Shown: positions 1-7,469, counted from the stretch's first letter. The stretch is 34,093 nucleotides of DNA from Xenophilus sp. L33 (GCF_009765735.1 NZ_LMUW01000040.1:1-34093); one strand, 5' to 3'. The notes: a model not told the origin generated them from the sequence alone. A program made the numbers and translations.

Positions 1-762
1 GAGGCCGAGGCGCCGCAGGCCCGCGCCGCTGCACAGCACCGCGGCGGCCGCGCCGTCGGAGATCGGCGCGCACATCGGCAAGGTCAGCGGATAGGCGATC
101 GGCGCCGCGGCCAGCACTTCGTCGGTGCTCATCGGCTGGCGGTATTGGGCGCGCGGGTTGTGCACCGAGTGCCGATGGTTCTTGGCGGCGACGGCCGCGA
201 TCTGGCGCTGCGTGATGCCGACCTGGCGCATCAGCTGGCGCCCGAAGGCCGCGTAGATGTCCATGAAGACGCTGTAGGGCCGGTCGGCCATGCTGCCGGG
301 CGGCGGCTCGATGCCGGCGCCGAGCGGGATCAGCCGGGCCTTGTTGTCCTCGGGGGTCTCGATGTCCCACCCGGAGTCGAAGACCGCGAACATCTTCGGC
401 TTGTCGGTCGAGAACATCTTCTCGACACCGACCGCCAGCACCACTTCGTGCTCGCCCGAGCGCAGCTGCGAGAGCGCGAGGTGGAAGGCGGTGGAGGCCG
501 TGGCGCAGGCGTTCTCGACGTTGTGGATCGGCAGTCCCTCGAAGCCCATCGGCAGCAGGGCGACCTGCCCGCGGATGAACTGCTGGCCCTGCATGTAGCC
601 CTGTGCGCAGTTGCCGAAGAAGGCGGCCTCGATGTCCTCGCGGCGGCAGCCGGCGTCGGCCAGCGCGTCGCTGACCGCGGACGCGGTGAGCTGCTTGACC
701 GAGCGGTCGAGATGGCGCCCGAAGGGCGTCATGCCGACGCCGGCGATGTAGATGTCCTGCAT
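1..762 (-). CDS. Thiolase family protein (SCP-x/lipid-transfer type), C-terminus cut off by the window edge
   Basis: The first 254 residues are present. The protein begins MQDIYIAGVGMTPFGRH, a typical start for the SCP-x-like thiolase group. The nucleophilic cysteine is C86 in the motif NVENACATAS, followed by the thiolase core with GVEKMFSTDKP. The C-terminal part carrying the GHP histidine and the second cysteine lies outside the window, so about two thirds of a usual 380-400 residue enzyme is seen. A GAGGAAA ribosome site sits 6-7 bases before the ATG. It is the third gene of a minus-strand run after the crotonase (2358-3164) and acyl-CoA ligase (786-2339), with 23 bases between ligase and thiolase. 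This context suggests thiolytic cleavage or ketoacyl-CoA chemistry in beta-oxidation of an unidentified acid. SCP-x-like members often act on bulky or branched acyl-CoAs, and some have no proven thiolase activity. Confidence 0.9.
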   Translation of the reverse strand, partial: MQDIYIAGVGMTPFGRHLDRSVKQLTASAVSDALADAGCRREDIEAAFFGNCAQGYMQGQQFIRGQVALLPMGFEGLPIHNVENACATASTAFHLALSQLRSGEHEVVLAVGVEKMFSTDKPKMFAVFDSGWDIETPEDNKARLIPLGAGIEPPPGSMADRPYSVFMDIYAAFGRQLMRQVGITQRQIAAVAAKNHRHSVHNPRAQYRQPMSTDEVLAAAPIAYPLTLPMCAPISDGAAAAVLCSGAGLRRLGL

Positions 763-785
763 GTGCGTTTCCTCGCTGTGGGCGC

Positions 786-2339
786 TCAGACCGCGCGCCA
801 TTGGCCTTGCCAGAAGCGCTGCCGTGCCTCGCGGCGCAGCAGCTTGCCGACCGCGCTGCGCGGCAGGTCGGGCCAGAATTCGATGCTCTTGGGTGCCTTG
901 ACCGGGCCGAGGCGATCGCGGCACAGCGCGATCAGCTCGGCCTCGTCCGACTCGGCGCCCGGCTTGAGCCGCACCAGGCCCTTGACGGCCTCTCCCCACT
1001 TCGGGTCGGGCACGCCGATCACGATGCACTCGAGCACCGCCGCGTGCGTGTTGAGCACGCCCTCGACCTCGTTCGGATAGACGTTGAAGCCGCCGGTGAT
1101 GATCATGTCCTTCTTGCGGTCGACCAGCGTGACGAAGCCGCGCTCGTCCATGACGCCGACGTCGCCGGTGTGGTGCCAGCCGTGCCTTGCGGCCTCCTCG
1201 GTGGCCTCGGGCAGCTTGTGGTAGCCGCTCATGCCCATCGCCGCGCGCACCGCGATCTCGCCGGCGGCCCCGCGCGGCAGCGGCCGGCCGTCGTCGTCGA
1301 GGATGCCGACCCGCACCAGCGCCGGCGGCCGGCCCGAGGTCCGCAGCACCTCCTCGTCGAAGCTGCCGTCCGCGCGCAGGTAGTCGCCGGGGCGCTTGAT
1401 GAGCACCGGGATGAGGGTCTCGGTCTGGGCATACATCTCGTAGATCACCGGCCCGAACAGCGCGACCGCCTCCTTGAACTTCTCCGGCGACACCGGCGCG
1501 GCGCCGACGAAGATGCCGCGCAGGCTCGACAGGTCGAGCGTCTTCGCCAGTGGGCTCAGCAGCAGCGAATAGAGGATGGTCGGCGGCACGAACAGGTGCG
1601 TGATCCGCTCGGCGCTGCAGGTGCGCAGGAACTCGTCGGCATGGAAGTCGGCCAGGATCACGTTGGTGCCGCCGGCCGGCAGGAAGCCGAGCGCGATCTG
1701 CCCGGCCGCATGCGACAGCGGTGCCACCGAGAGCAGGCGCGCGCCTTCCGCGATGTCCATGTGGGTGGACAGGTTCACGATCTGCATCTCGAGCGAACGA
1801 TGGCTGTGCACCGCGCCCTTGGCGGCGCCGGTGGTGCCGCCGGTCGGCAGCATGCAGGCGGCGCGCAGCGGATCGCATGCGGCATAAGGGAATTCGCCGT
1901 CGTGTCCCTCCAGCCAATGCGCGAGCGACGGGCCGTGCGGCGAGTCGCCGTCGATGCAGACCCACAGCTTCACGCCGGGCAGGCCGCGCCGCAGCGCCGG
2001 CACCTCGGCCTCGAAGGAGCGGCTGAAGAACAGGGCGTCGCATTCCAGGTAGGCCAGCACCTCGATGTTGGTGGCCGTCGAATTGCGCACGTGCACGCCG
2101 AGCCAGGTCATGTCGGCGCGGTTCGCGCCCCATTGCACCAGCGGCACGCGATGGTCGTTGCCGCTGTAGACCGCGATCCGCGCATTGCCCTGCAGCGCGG
2201 ACTCGGCCCGCAGGGCGCGCGCGATCGCGTGCACCTGACGGCGGGTGTCGGCGTAGCTGAGGCGCACCGGTCCGAAGACCAGCGCCTCGCGCTCGGGATG
2301 CCGCTCGGCGGCCAGGTCGAGGTAGTCGGCGATGCGCAT
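786..2339 (-). CDS. Acyl-CoA synthetase (AMP-dependent, ANL superfamily)
   Basis: This 517-residue cytosolic enzyme should activate a carboxylic acid to its acyl-CoA through an acyl-adenylate. The ANL signatures are in order: the phosphate-binding loop LPTGGTTGAAKG (residues 164-175), the adenine-binding segment YEMYAQTET (300-308), the ATP-ribose motif HTGDVGVMDERG (390-401), the hinge region DRKKDMIITGGFNVYPNEVE (407-426) and the C-terminal catalytic lysine K499 in SAVGKLLRR. Length is normal for the family. The ATG at 2339 is preceded by GAAGGAGA, a good ribosome site. It lies 18 bases after the crotonase gene and 23 bases before the thiolase gene, so the three are probably one transcript. 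The substrate cannot be read from sequence; a medium-chain, branched or aromatic-side-chain acid is possible. A benzoate-, cinnamate- or fatty-acid-type ligase cannot be separated here. Confidence 0.93.
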   Translation of the reverse strand: MRIADYLDLAAERHPEREALVFGPVRLSYADTRRQVHAIARALRAESALQGNARIAVYSGNDHRVPLVQWGANRADMTWLGVHVRNSTATNIEVLAYLECDALFFSRSFEAEVPALRRGLPGVKLWVCIDGDSPHGPSLAHWLEGHDGEFPYAACDPLRAACMLPTGGTTGAAKGAVHSHRSLEMQIVNLSTHMDIAEGARLLSVAPLSHAAGQIALGFLPAGGTNVILADFHADEFLRTCSAERITHLFVPPTILYSLLLSPLAKTLDLSSLRGIFVGAAPVSPEKFKEAVALFGPVIYEMYAQTETLIPVLIKRPGDYLRADGSFDEEVLRTSGRPPALVRVGILDDDGRPLPRGAAGEIAVRAAMGMSGYHKLPEATEEAARHGWHHTGDVGVMDERGFVTLVDRKKDMIITGGFNVYPNEVEGVLNTHAAVLECIVIGVPDPKWGEAVKGLVRLKPGAESDEAELIALCRDRLGPVKAPKSIEFWPDLPRSAVGKLLRREARQRFWQGQWRAV

Positions 2340-2357
2340 GTCGTCTCCTTCTTCGGG

Positions 2358-3164
2358 TCAGCGGCCGAGGTACACCGGCGTGCGCCGCTCGGAGAAGGCC
2401 GCCAGGCCTTCGTTGCGGTCGTGCGATGCCATGTGCCATCGGCTCATCGACAGCTCGGCCTCGAGCGTCACCGCAGCGCTGCTGTCGAGGCCCGCAGCGA
2501 CCAGCTGCTTCATGCGGGCCAGCACGAGCGCGCTGTGGCGTTCGAAGCCACCGGCGAGTTCCGCCGCGCGAGCCTGCAGTTCGTCCGGAGGCAGCACCTC
2601 GTCGACCAGCCCCCAGTCGGCGGCCTGTTGCGCCGGCAGGTTGCGGCCGGTGAGCATGAGGTATTTCGCACGCGCCGCGCCGATGCGCCGCGGCAGCCGT
2701 AGGGTGCCGCCGCCGCCGGGGATCTGGCCGAAGTTGGCATGGCCGTCGCCGAGCATCGCGCCGGCGGCGGCGAGCACGATGTCGCAGCACAGCAGCAACT
2801 CGAGGCCGCCGGCCACCGCGATGCCGTTGACGGCCGCGACGGTGGGGACCGGAGCCGCCTCGAGCCGGTCGAAGACGCGGCCGACCTCGCGCAGGAAGTG
2901 CATCGTCGCGGCTTCGGCCGTGCCGTCGCGGCCCGCGGCCAGCACAGCCTTCAGGTCGGCGCCGGCACAGAAGGCCTTGCCGGCGCCGGTGAGGACCACG
3001 CTTCGCAGGCTCGGGTCGGCATCAACCACATCGAGCGCGCGGCCGAGTTCGGCGATGGTGGCCGGCGTCAGCGCGTTGAAGGCCGTCGGCCGCGAGAGGG
3101 TGATCCACAGCGCGTTGGCGCGTCGCTCGACGGCCAGGGTCTCGAATTCGGTCGACTCAGTCAT
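2358..3164 (-). CDS. Crotonase-fold protein (enoyl-CoA hydratase/isomerase family) lacking the usual catalytic glutamates
   Basis: This 268-residue protein has the crotonase oxyanion-hole segments FCAGADLK (65-72) and NGIAVAGGLE (113-122) and the usual helix after IPGGGGTLRLPRRIG (148-162). At the positions that align with the two catalytic glutamates of rat mitochondrial hydratase (Glu144, Glu164), I read H142 and a K167/Y168 pair. It therefore may not be a simple syn-hydratase; isomerase, retro-Claisen, dehalogenase-like or other crotonase chemistry is possible. It is the first gene of the minus-strand ligase-thiolase unit and is divergent from the TetR gene across a 94-base gap that holds a palindrome. 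The ATG at 3164 is the start that fits; the preceding bases CGAAGGACC give a modest ribosome site. Confidence 0.9.
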   Translation of the reverse strand: MTESTEFETLAVERRANALWITLSRPTAFNALTPATIAELGRALDVVDADPSLRSVVLTGAGKAFCAGADLKAVLAAGRDGTAEAATMHFLREVGRVFDRLEAAPVPTVAAVNGIAVAGGLELLLCCDIVLAAAGAMLGDGHANFGQIPGGGGTLRLPRRIGAARAKYLMLTGRNLPAQQAADWGLVDEVLPPDELQARAAELAGGFERHSALVLARMKQLVAAGLDSSAAVTLEAELSMSRWHMASHDRNEGLAAFSERRTPVYLGR

Positions 3165-3184
3165 GCCCCGGTCCTTCGATCATG

Positions 3185-3204
3185 CGAGTCAGATAATTGA
3201 CTCG
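3185..3204. promoter_or_regulatory. Palindromic operator between the crotonase and TetR genes
   Basis: The sequence CGAGTCA-N6-TGACTCG is a perfect inverted repeat with 7-base arms (20 bases in all). It overlaps the -35 box of the predicted tetR promoter and lies about 20 bases before the divergent crotonase start, so a bound protein could block both directions. The neighbouring TetR regulator is the natural candidate ligand. The AGTCAGA half-site recurs in two copies upstream of the SDR at 4691-5482. Confidence 0.6.
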
Positions 3205-3225
3205 TGCGTTCAGAAAATTTATGCT
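3197..3225 (+). promoter_or_regulatory. Predicted sigma-70 promoter of the tetR-family gene
   Basis: TTGACT (3197-3202), a 17-base spacer and TATGCT (3220-3225) match the sigma-70 consensus at 5/6 and 4/6 positions with ideal spacing. Transcription would start near 3232, about 27 bases before the ATG. The -35 box is inside the right arm of the 3185-3204 palindrome, which fits autorepression. Confidence 0.55.
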
Positions 3226-3258
3226 TGTCGTTTTCCCATCACCGAAAACGAGCCCGCC

Positions 3259-3876
3259 ATGCCGCGTTGGAAGAACGCCCTGCAGACCAACGACGAGATC
3301 CAGCAACTCAAGCGGGACGCGGTCATTCGCGAAGCGGGGCGGGCTTTCAGCAAGCGCGGCTACCACAACACGTCGCTGGACGACGTGGCCCGTTCGCTGC
3401 AGGTATCCAAGGGCACGCTCTACAACTACGTGACCGACAAGCAGGAGATCCTGTACGAATGCCACCAGATGGCGCTCGACATCGGCGAGCGCGCGTTCAA
3501 GCAGGCCAGGCAGCAGCCGGGCACCGGCGCCGAGGTGCTCGAGAACACGCTGTGCAGCTACATCGAGTTGCTCACCGGCGAACTGGGCGCCTGTGGCGTG
3601 CTGATGGAAGTCGACGGCCTGCGGCCCGAGGACCGCGCCAAGGTCACGGCCCGCCGCGACGTCTTCGAGCGCAACTTCGTCGCCATGCTGCAGAAGGGCA
3701 TGAAGGACGGGTCGCTGCGCAAGGTCGACCCGAAGTTGGCGGTGTTCACCTTCATGGGTGCGATCAACTGGATGCCGCGCTGGTTCGACCCCGCCGGCCG
3801 GCTGAGCGGCAAGGAAGTCGCGCGCCAGATGACCGACCTGCTGCTGACCGGCCTGGTCCATTCCGCCCACGGCTGA
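3259..3876 (+). CDS. TetR/AcrR-family transcriptional regulator
   Basis: This 205-residue protein has a TetR N-terminal DNA-binding domain. Helix 1 starts near residue 16 (QLKRDAVIREAGRAFSKRGY) and the helix-turn-helix is TSLDDVARSLQVSKGTLYNYVTDKQEIL written in pieces: TSLDDVARSLQ (38-48), VSKGTLYNYV (49-58) and TDKQEIL (59-65). The remaining helices form the ligand and dimer domain. The reading frame is open far upstream, but the ATG at 3259 is chosen because upstream DNA holds a promoter and palindrome and the family starts just before helix 1. It is divergent from the crotonase-ligase-thiolase unit and convergent with the second crotonase (17-base gap). Regulators so placed usually repress the acyl-CoA genes beside them and respond to an acyl-CoA; that role is inferred. 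Confidence 0.92.
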   Translation: MPRWKNALQTNDEIQQLKRDAVIREAGRAFSKRGYHNTSLDDVARSLQVSKGTLYNYVTDKQEILYECHQMALDIGERAFKQARQQPGTGAEVLENTLCSYIELLTGELGACGVLMEVDGLRPEDRAKVTARRDVFERNFVAMLQKGMKDGSLRKVDPKLAVFTFMGAINWMPRWFDPAGRLSGKEVARQMTDLLLTGLVHSAHG

Positions 3877-3893
3877 GCGACGCGGTCGGGCGT

Positions 3894-4694
3894 TCATTGC
3901 GGGCGCCCCACGAAGCGCTGGAGCGCGGCCTGCGTGGCCGGCGCATGCACCGCGGCCTGGAAGGAAAGGCGTTCGGCTTCCAGTTGGGCGGCCAGCGGCG
4001 CCTCGACCGCGCCGCGCAGCAGCCGCTTGGTGCCGGCCGCCGCCGGCTCCGGCAGCGCGGCCAGTTCGCGTGCCAGTTGCAGGGTCGCCTCCTCGAGCCG
4101 ATCGGCCGCCACGATGCGGCTGACGATGCCGAGCCGCTGCGCCTCGGCGGCGCTCATCCGTTCCTCGAGGAAGTGCATGCGCATGGCCTGCCGGAGGCCG
4201 AGCGCGCGCACCGCGCTGGCGGTGCCGCCCATGTCGGGCGATACGCCGAGCTTGCGGTAGGCCGGCACGAAGAAGGCCTCCTGCGCGGCGATGCAGAAGT
4301 CGCCCGCCAGCACCAGCGACAGGCCTGCGCCGGCGGCGCTGCCATGCACGCTGACCAGGACCAGCTTCGCGCTCTCCTGCAAGGCCTGGAGGAAGCGATG
4401 GCCATGCGACAGCACCTCGTCGACCGCTTCACGCAGCCCGTCGCCGCGACTCGCGAAGAAGCCCAGATCGCCGCCTGCGCAGAAGCCCTTGCCTGCGCCG
4501 CGCAGCACGATCACGCGCAGGTCGGGCAAGGCTTCGATGCGGTCCATGGCCAGCGCCAGGGCGCGGGTCATGGCGCTGTCGATCGCGTTGTAGGCGGCAG
4601 GACGGTCGAGGGTGATGAAGGCGATCGCGTCATCGACGTGCAGCTTGACCGGCGCATCGGCGGGCCAGCCGGAAAGGGCGATGGCGTCGTTCAT
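3894..4694 (-). CDS. Enoyl-CoA hydratase/isomerase family protein, PaaG-like active site
   Basis: This is a 266-residue crotonase-fold protein. Oxyanion-hole segments are FCAGGDLG (71-78) and HGSAAGAGLSL (117-127). The motif LGVSPDMGGT (149-158) places an aspartate (D154) where delta3,delta2-enoyl-CoA isomerases and PaaG-type isomerases carry the catalytic Asp in the motif PDGG, while the hydratase Glu144 position is a tyrosine (Y146). An isomerase role is thus more likely than hydration. Its ATG overlaps the stop codon of the SDR gene by four bases (ATGA), showing translational coupling and a two-gene SDR-crotonase unit. It runs convergently into the TetR gene with 17 bases between stops; no strong hairpin terminator is visible there. 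Confidence 0.9.
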   Translation of the reverse strand: MNDAIALSGWPADAPVKLHVDDAIAFITLDRPAAYNAIDSAMTRALALAMDRIEALPDLRVIVLRGAGKGFCAGGDLGFFASRGDGLREAVDEVLSHGHRFLQALQESAKLVLVSVHGSAAGAGLSLVLAGDFCIAAQEAFFVPAYRKLGVSPDMGGTASAVRALGLRQAMRMHFLEERMSAAEAQRLGIVSRIVAADRLEEATLQLARELAALPEPAAAGTKRLLRGAVEAPLAAQLEAERLSFQAAVHAPATQAALQRFVGRPQ

Positions 4695-5482
4695 TGCGAG
4701 GTCGAGTAGCCGCCGTTGACCGCATAGGTCTGGCCGGTGATCCAGGCCGCGGCCTCGGAGGCGAGGAACAGCACCATGTTGGCGGCATCGCTCGGCTCGC
4801 CGAGCCGCCGCACGATGTATTGCTTGAGCATGCGCTTCACCAGCGCGTCGTCCAGCAGCATGCTTTCGAGCCCCGGTGTGCGCATGCTGGCGAGCGAGAC
4901 CGCGTTCACGCGGATGCCGTGCGCGCCGGTGGCCTTGGCGAGCGCGCGCGAGAAGCCCGCCGCGCCCGCCTTCGCCGCGGAATAGACCGCCAGGTGGGGT
5001 TCGCCGACGCGACCCGCGTCCGAGATGATGTTGACGATGCTGCCTCCCCGCTCTGACGCGATCAGCAAGGGCACCGTGATGCGGCAGGTGTTGAGCACGC
5101 CGTAGAGGTTGGTGTCGAGCCAGCGTGCCCAGTCGTCGGGACCGGTTTCCCAGAAGGGCGGCAGCTCGCCGATGCTGTCGACAGGGCCGGCATTGCCGGC
5201 GTTGTTGACCACGATGTGCAGGCCGCCCGCTTCGGCGACCGCTGCCCTGACTTTCGCGCCGAGGCCGTCCAGGTCGGTCACGTCGGCCGCGACGGCGATG
5301 GCCTTGGCGCCCAGCGCCTCGACCTCGGCGGCGACCGCGGCCGCCCGCTCGGCATGGAAGTCGTTGACCAGCACGGTGGCGCAGCCGTGCGCCGCGAAGT
5401 GCAGCGCGGTCTGGCGACCGACGCCCTGGCCGGCACCGGTGACCAGGGCGATGCGTCCCTCGAGGCTCAGCATGTCGTTCAT
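4691..5482 (-). CDS. Short-chain dehydrogenase/reductase (classical SDR)
   Basis: This 263-residue NAD(P)-dependent oxidoreductase has the Rossmann motif TGAGQGVG (15-22), an acidic residue D41 after beta-2 that favours NAD(H), NNAG (93-96), and the catalytic pair Y167 and K171 in YSAAK with S154 preceding. The C-terminal GQTYAVNGG (250-258) is typical. A longer reading frame reaches 5560, but the ATG at 5482 is chosen: a GAAGGAAA ribosome site lies before it, the MNDMLSLEGRIALVTG start fits the family, and the upstream extension runs through a palindromic operator. It is translationally coupled to the crotonase at 3894-4694. It likely oxidises a hydroxyacyl-CoA or cyclic alcohol in the same pathway; the substrate is unknown. 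Confidence 0.93.
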   Translation of the reverse strand: MNDMLSLEGRIALVTGAGQGVGRQTALHFAAHGCATVLVNDFHAERAAAVAAEVEALGAKAIAVAADVTDLDGLGAKVRAAVAEAGGLHIVVNNAGNAGPVDSIGELPPFWETGPDDWARWLDTNLYGVLNTCRITVPLLIASERGGSIVNIISDAGRVGEPHLAVYSAAKAGAAGFSRALAKATGAHGIRVNAVSLASMRTPGLESMLLDDALVKRMLKQYIVRRLGEPSDAANMVLFLASEAAAWITGQTYAVNGGYSTSQ

Positions 5483-5508
5483 GGCTTTTCCTTCACGGTT
5501 CGTTCGGC

Positions 5509-5546
5509 GTGACGTTTGAATTTGTTTATATGACTTCAAAGTCAGA
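5509..5546. repeat. 38-bp imperfect direct repeat, copy A, carrying a TGACTT-CA-AAGTCA palindrome
   Basis: It opens with GTGACGTTTG and ends with the palindrome TGACTTCAAAGTCA (5531-5544) plus GA. It matches copy B at 5598-5635 at 30 of 38 positions with no gap, the first ten bases and last nine bases being identical. It lies 27 bases upstream of the SDR start on the minus strand, where a repressor or activator site would be expected. Confidence 0.65.
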
Positions 5547-5597
5547 TCAGGGCGCGCCAAGCTGATCGCGTCGATCGGCTCGCCCGCGCGGCCTTCT

Positions 5598-5635
5598 GTG
5601 ACGTTTGCGTATCTTTAGTTGACTATAAAGTCAGA
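5598..5635. repeat. 38-bp imperfect direct repeat, copy B, carrying a TGACT-ATAA-AGTCA palindrome
   Basis: The same GTGACGTTTG start and AAAGTCAGA end as copy A, with the palindrome TGACTATAAAGTCA at 5620-5633. Copies begin 89 bases apart. The two sites look like a duplicated operator serving the minus-strand SDR-crotonase unit; no gene starts on the plus strand nearby. Confidence 0.62.
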
Positions 5636-5677
5636 GCGATCGGAATCGGCGTTTACCCGGAGTGCCTGGGCCAGGCT

Positions 5678-6220
5678 TCAGGACTGGATCTTCCAGGTGT
5701 CCGGCCCGCGCTGGTCGATCTTCCGCGCGGCCAGCTGGGCGGACATCTCGAGCTTGCGCAGGTCCTGCTGCGACAGCTCGGGGTTGGGCGCGAAGCTGAA
5801 GCAGCACAAGGTGCCATAGACCCGGCCGTCGCCCAGCACGATCGGCGTGCTCAGGTGCGCGCCGACCGGGAAGGGCGTCGGCGGCAGGTTCTCGGCGCCG
5901 GGCGTCTTCGCGACGTCGGGGATCATGCGCGGCAGGCGGCCGTCGACCACGCGCTGGCAGAAGGACTGCTCGAGCGGCGCGCTGTCACCGACCTGCAGCA
6001 CCTGCGCGTTCGCCGCGGCGTTCACGTGGCGGAACACGCGGCGGCCTTCGGTGAATTCGGACACGAAGACCACGTCCATCTTCAGGCGCTCGCGCAGCAG
6101 TTGCAGCACCTCCGGCACCGCGCGGTCGATCTGCACATCGCTGCCGTCGGCGGTGGCCACCAGCAGTTCGGAGATTCGCACTTCGAGTGCGTCGGGAGGG
6201 AAGTTCAAGTCGTCGATCAT
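5678..6220 (-). CDS. GAF-domain sensor-like protein
   Basis: This 180-residue soluble protein consists almost wholly of one GAF domain (about residues 30-165), seen in VSEFTEGRRVFRHV (53-66), a central SFCQRVVDGRLPRMIPDV segment and the closing strand pattern STPIVLGDGRVYGTLCCFS. Two adjacent cysteines occur in GTLCCF. No histidine kinase, GGDEF, EAL or DNA-binding domain is attached, so it is a stand-alone ligand- or partner-binding module. It follows the epoxide hydrolase by 36 bases on the same strand and may share its transcript. Its ligand and target cannot be told from sequence; stand-alone GAF proteins include methionine sulfoxide reductases (fRMsr), but the fRMsr cysteine pattern is not evident. 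Confidence 0.88.
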   Translation of the reverse strand: MIDDLNFPPDALEVRISELLVATADGSDVQIDRAVPEVLQLLRERLKMDVVFVSEFTEGRRVFRHVNAAANAQVLQVGDSAPLEQSFCQRVVDGRLPRMIPDVAKTPGAENLPPTPFPVGAHLSTPIVLGDGRVYGTLCCFSFAPNPELSQQDLRKLEMSAQLAARKIDQRGPDTWKIQS

Positions 6221-6256
6221 CGTCTCTCGGTCTCTTCGGTCGTCAACACGTCGAGC

Positions 6257-7405
6257 CTACCGCAGGGGCCGGAAGAACTCGACGATCTCGTGCGCGAGCG
6301 CCTCCGGCTGTTCCATGGCGGCGAAGTGGCCGCCCTTGGGCATCGCGGTCCAGCGGCGGATGTCGGTGTACATCTTCTCGGCGACCGAGCGTGGCGGCCG
6401 CACGATCTCGCGCGGGAAGGCGGCGTAGCCCATCGGCAGGTTGACGCCGGAATCGGGGATCGGCCAGGGCCCGTGCAGCCGCGCGTAGTAGGGCCAGAAG
6501 GAAGAGCCGATGGCGCCGGTGAACCAGTAGAAGCCGATGTTGGCGAGCAGATGGTCCTTGCCGAAGACGCTCTCGACGTCGCCGCCGCAATCGGACCAGG
6601 CGCGGAACTTCTCGACGATCCAGGCGGCGAGCCCGGCGGGCGAGTCGGTCAATGCGAAGGCGAGCGTCTGCGGGCGCGTGCCCTGGATCGCGGTGTAGCC
6701 GGTTTCTTCCTTCAGCCAATGTTCCAGCTCGCCGCGGTAGCGCTGTTCCTCGGGCGACGAGCCCAGCAGTGCCGGATCGCGCCGCACGCCCAGGAAGTTG
6801 AGATGGATGCCGACCATGCTGTGCGCATACAGCGCGCCCAGGCGCGAGGCGATCGAGGCGCCCCAGTCGCCGCCCTGCGCCGCGAAGCGCTCGTAACCGA
6901 GCACCTTGGTCATCAGGTCGGCGAGGCAGTCGGCCATTTCTTCCACGCCGAAGCGAGGCTGTCCCGGCGTGAACGACAGGCCGTAGCCGGGCAGGGACGG
7001 CACCACGACGGTGAAGGCATCGGCCGGATCGCCGCCGAAGCGGGCCGGATCGGTCAGGCGCGGAACGATCTCGAGGAACTCGAAGACCGAGCCCGGCCAG
7101 CCATGCGACAGCAGCAGCGGCAAGGGCTTCGGCCCGCGGCCTTCGACGTGCAGGTAGTGCAGGTCGATGCCATGCAGCGGCACCTTGAATTGCCGGAAGG
7201 CGTTGAGCCGCGCCTCTTGCGCGCGCCAATCGAAGCTGTCGCGCCAATAGGCGACCAGTTGCTCGATGTATGCGACCTGGGTGCCGTAGGCCCAAGGCTC
7301 GCCGGGCGCCTGGTCGGGGAAGCGGGTTCGGGCCAGCCGTTGGCGCAGATCGTCGATCGCGCTGTCTTCGACATGCAGATGAAAAGCTTGCGGCACGGGT
7401 CGCAT
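6257..7405 (-). CDS. Epoxide hydrolase family protein (EHN domain plus alpha/beta hydrolase)
   Basis: This 382-residue protein begins with the epoxide hydrolase N-terminal region (PQAFHLHVEDSAIDDLRQRL, 5-24) followed by an alpha/beta hydrolase core. The oxyanion-hole motif is HGWPGS (101-106), the nucleophile is D180 in GGDWGA, and the catalytic histidine is H360 in GGHFAAME. This is the microsomal/juvenile-hormone type architecture that hydrolyses epoxides to diols; bacterial members act on terpene and aromatic epoxides or have unknown substrates. The frame is open to 7489 but the ATG at 7405 is chosen because an AGGGAGA ribosome site precedes it and the homologous N-terminus begins here. 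It lies 64 bases after the LysR gene on the same strand, with the GAF gene following. Confidence 0.92.
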   Translation of the reverse strand: MRPVPQAFHLHVEDSAIDDLRQRLARTRFPDQAPGEPWAYGTQVAYIEQLVAYWRDSFDWRAQEARLNAFRQFKVPLHGIDLHYLHVEGRGPKPLPLLLSHGWPGSVFEFLEIVPRLTDPARFGGDPADAFTVVVPSLPGYGLSFTPGQPRFGVEEMADCLADLMTKVLGYERFAAQGGDWGASIASRLGALYAHSMVGIHLNFLGVRRDPALLGSSPEEQRYRGELEHWLKEETGYTAIQGTRPQTLAFALTDSPAGLAAWIVEKFRAWSDCGGDVESVFGKDHLLANIGFYWFTGAIGSSFWPYYARLHGPWPIPDSGVNLPMGYAAFPREIVRPPRSVAEKMYTDIRRWTAMPKGGHFAAMEQPEALAHEIVEFFRPLR

Positions 7406-7469
7406 GGGCAATGTCTCCCTGGAGGTCTCTCGTGCCATTCTTATCGCTCGATGCGGCGGGTGTCCAGGT

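Noticed and set aside
801..2702. Plus-strand open frame of 633 codons opposite the acyl-CoA ligase and crotonase
   Set aside because: It is the antisense shadow of minus-strand genes that carry clear family motifs; its translation is Arg/Ala/His-rich with no domain.
4694..5560. SDR start at 5560 rather than 5482
   Set aside because: The added residues (MARPDLTLKSYKQ...) cross the palindromic operator, lack family similarity and have no ribosome site, whereas GAAGGAAA precedes 5482.
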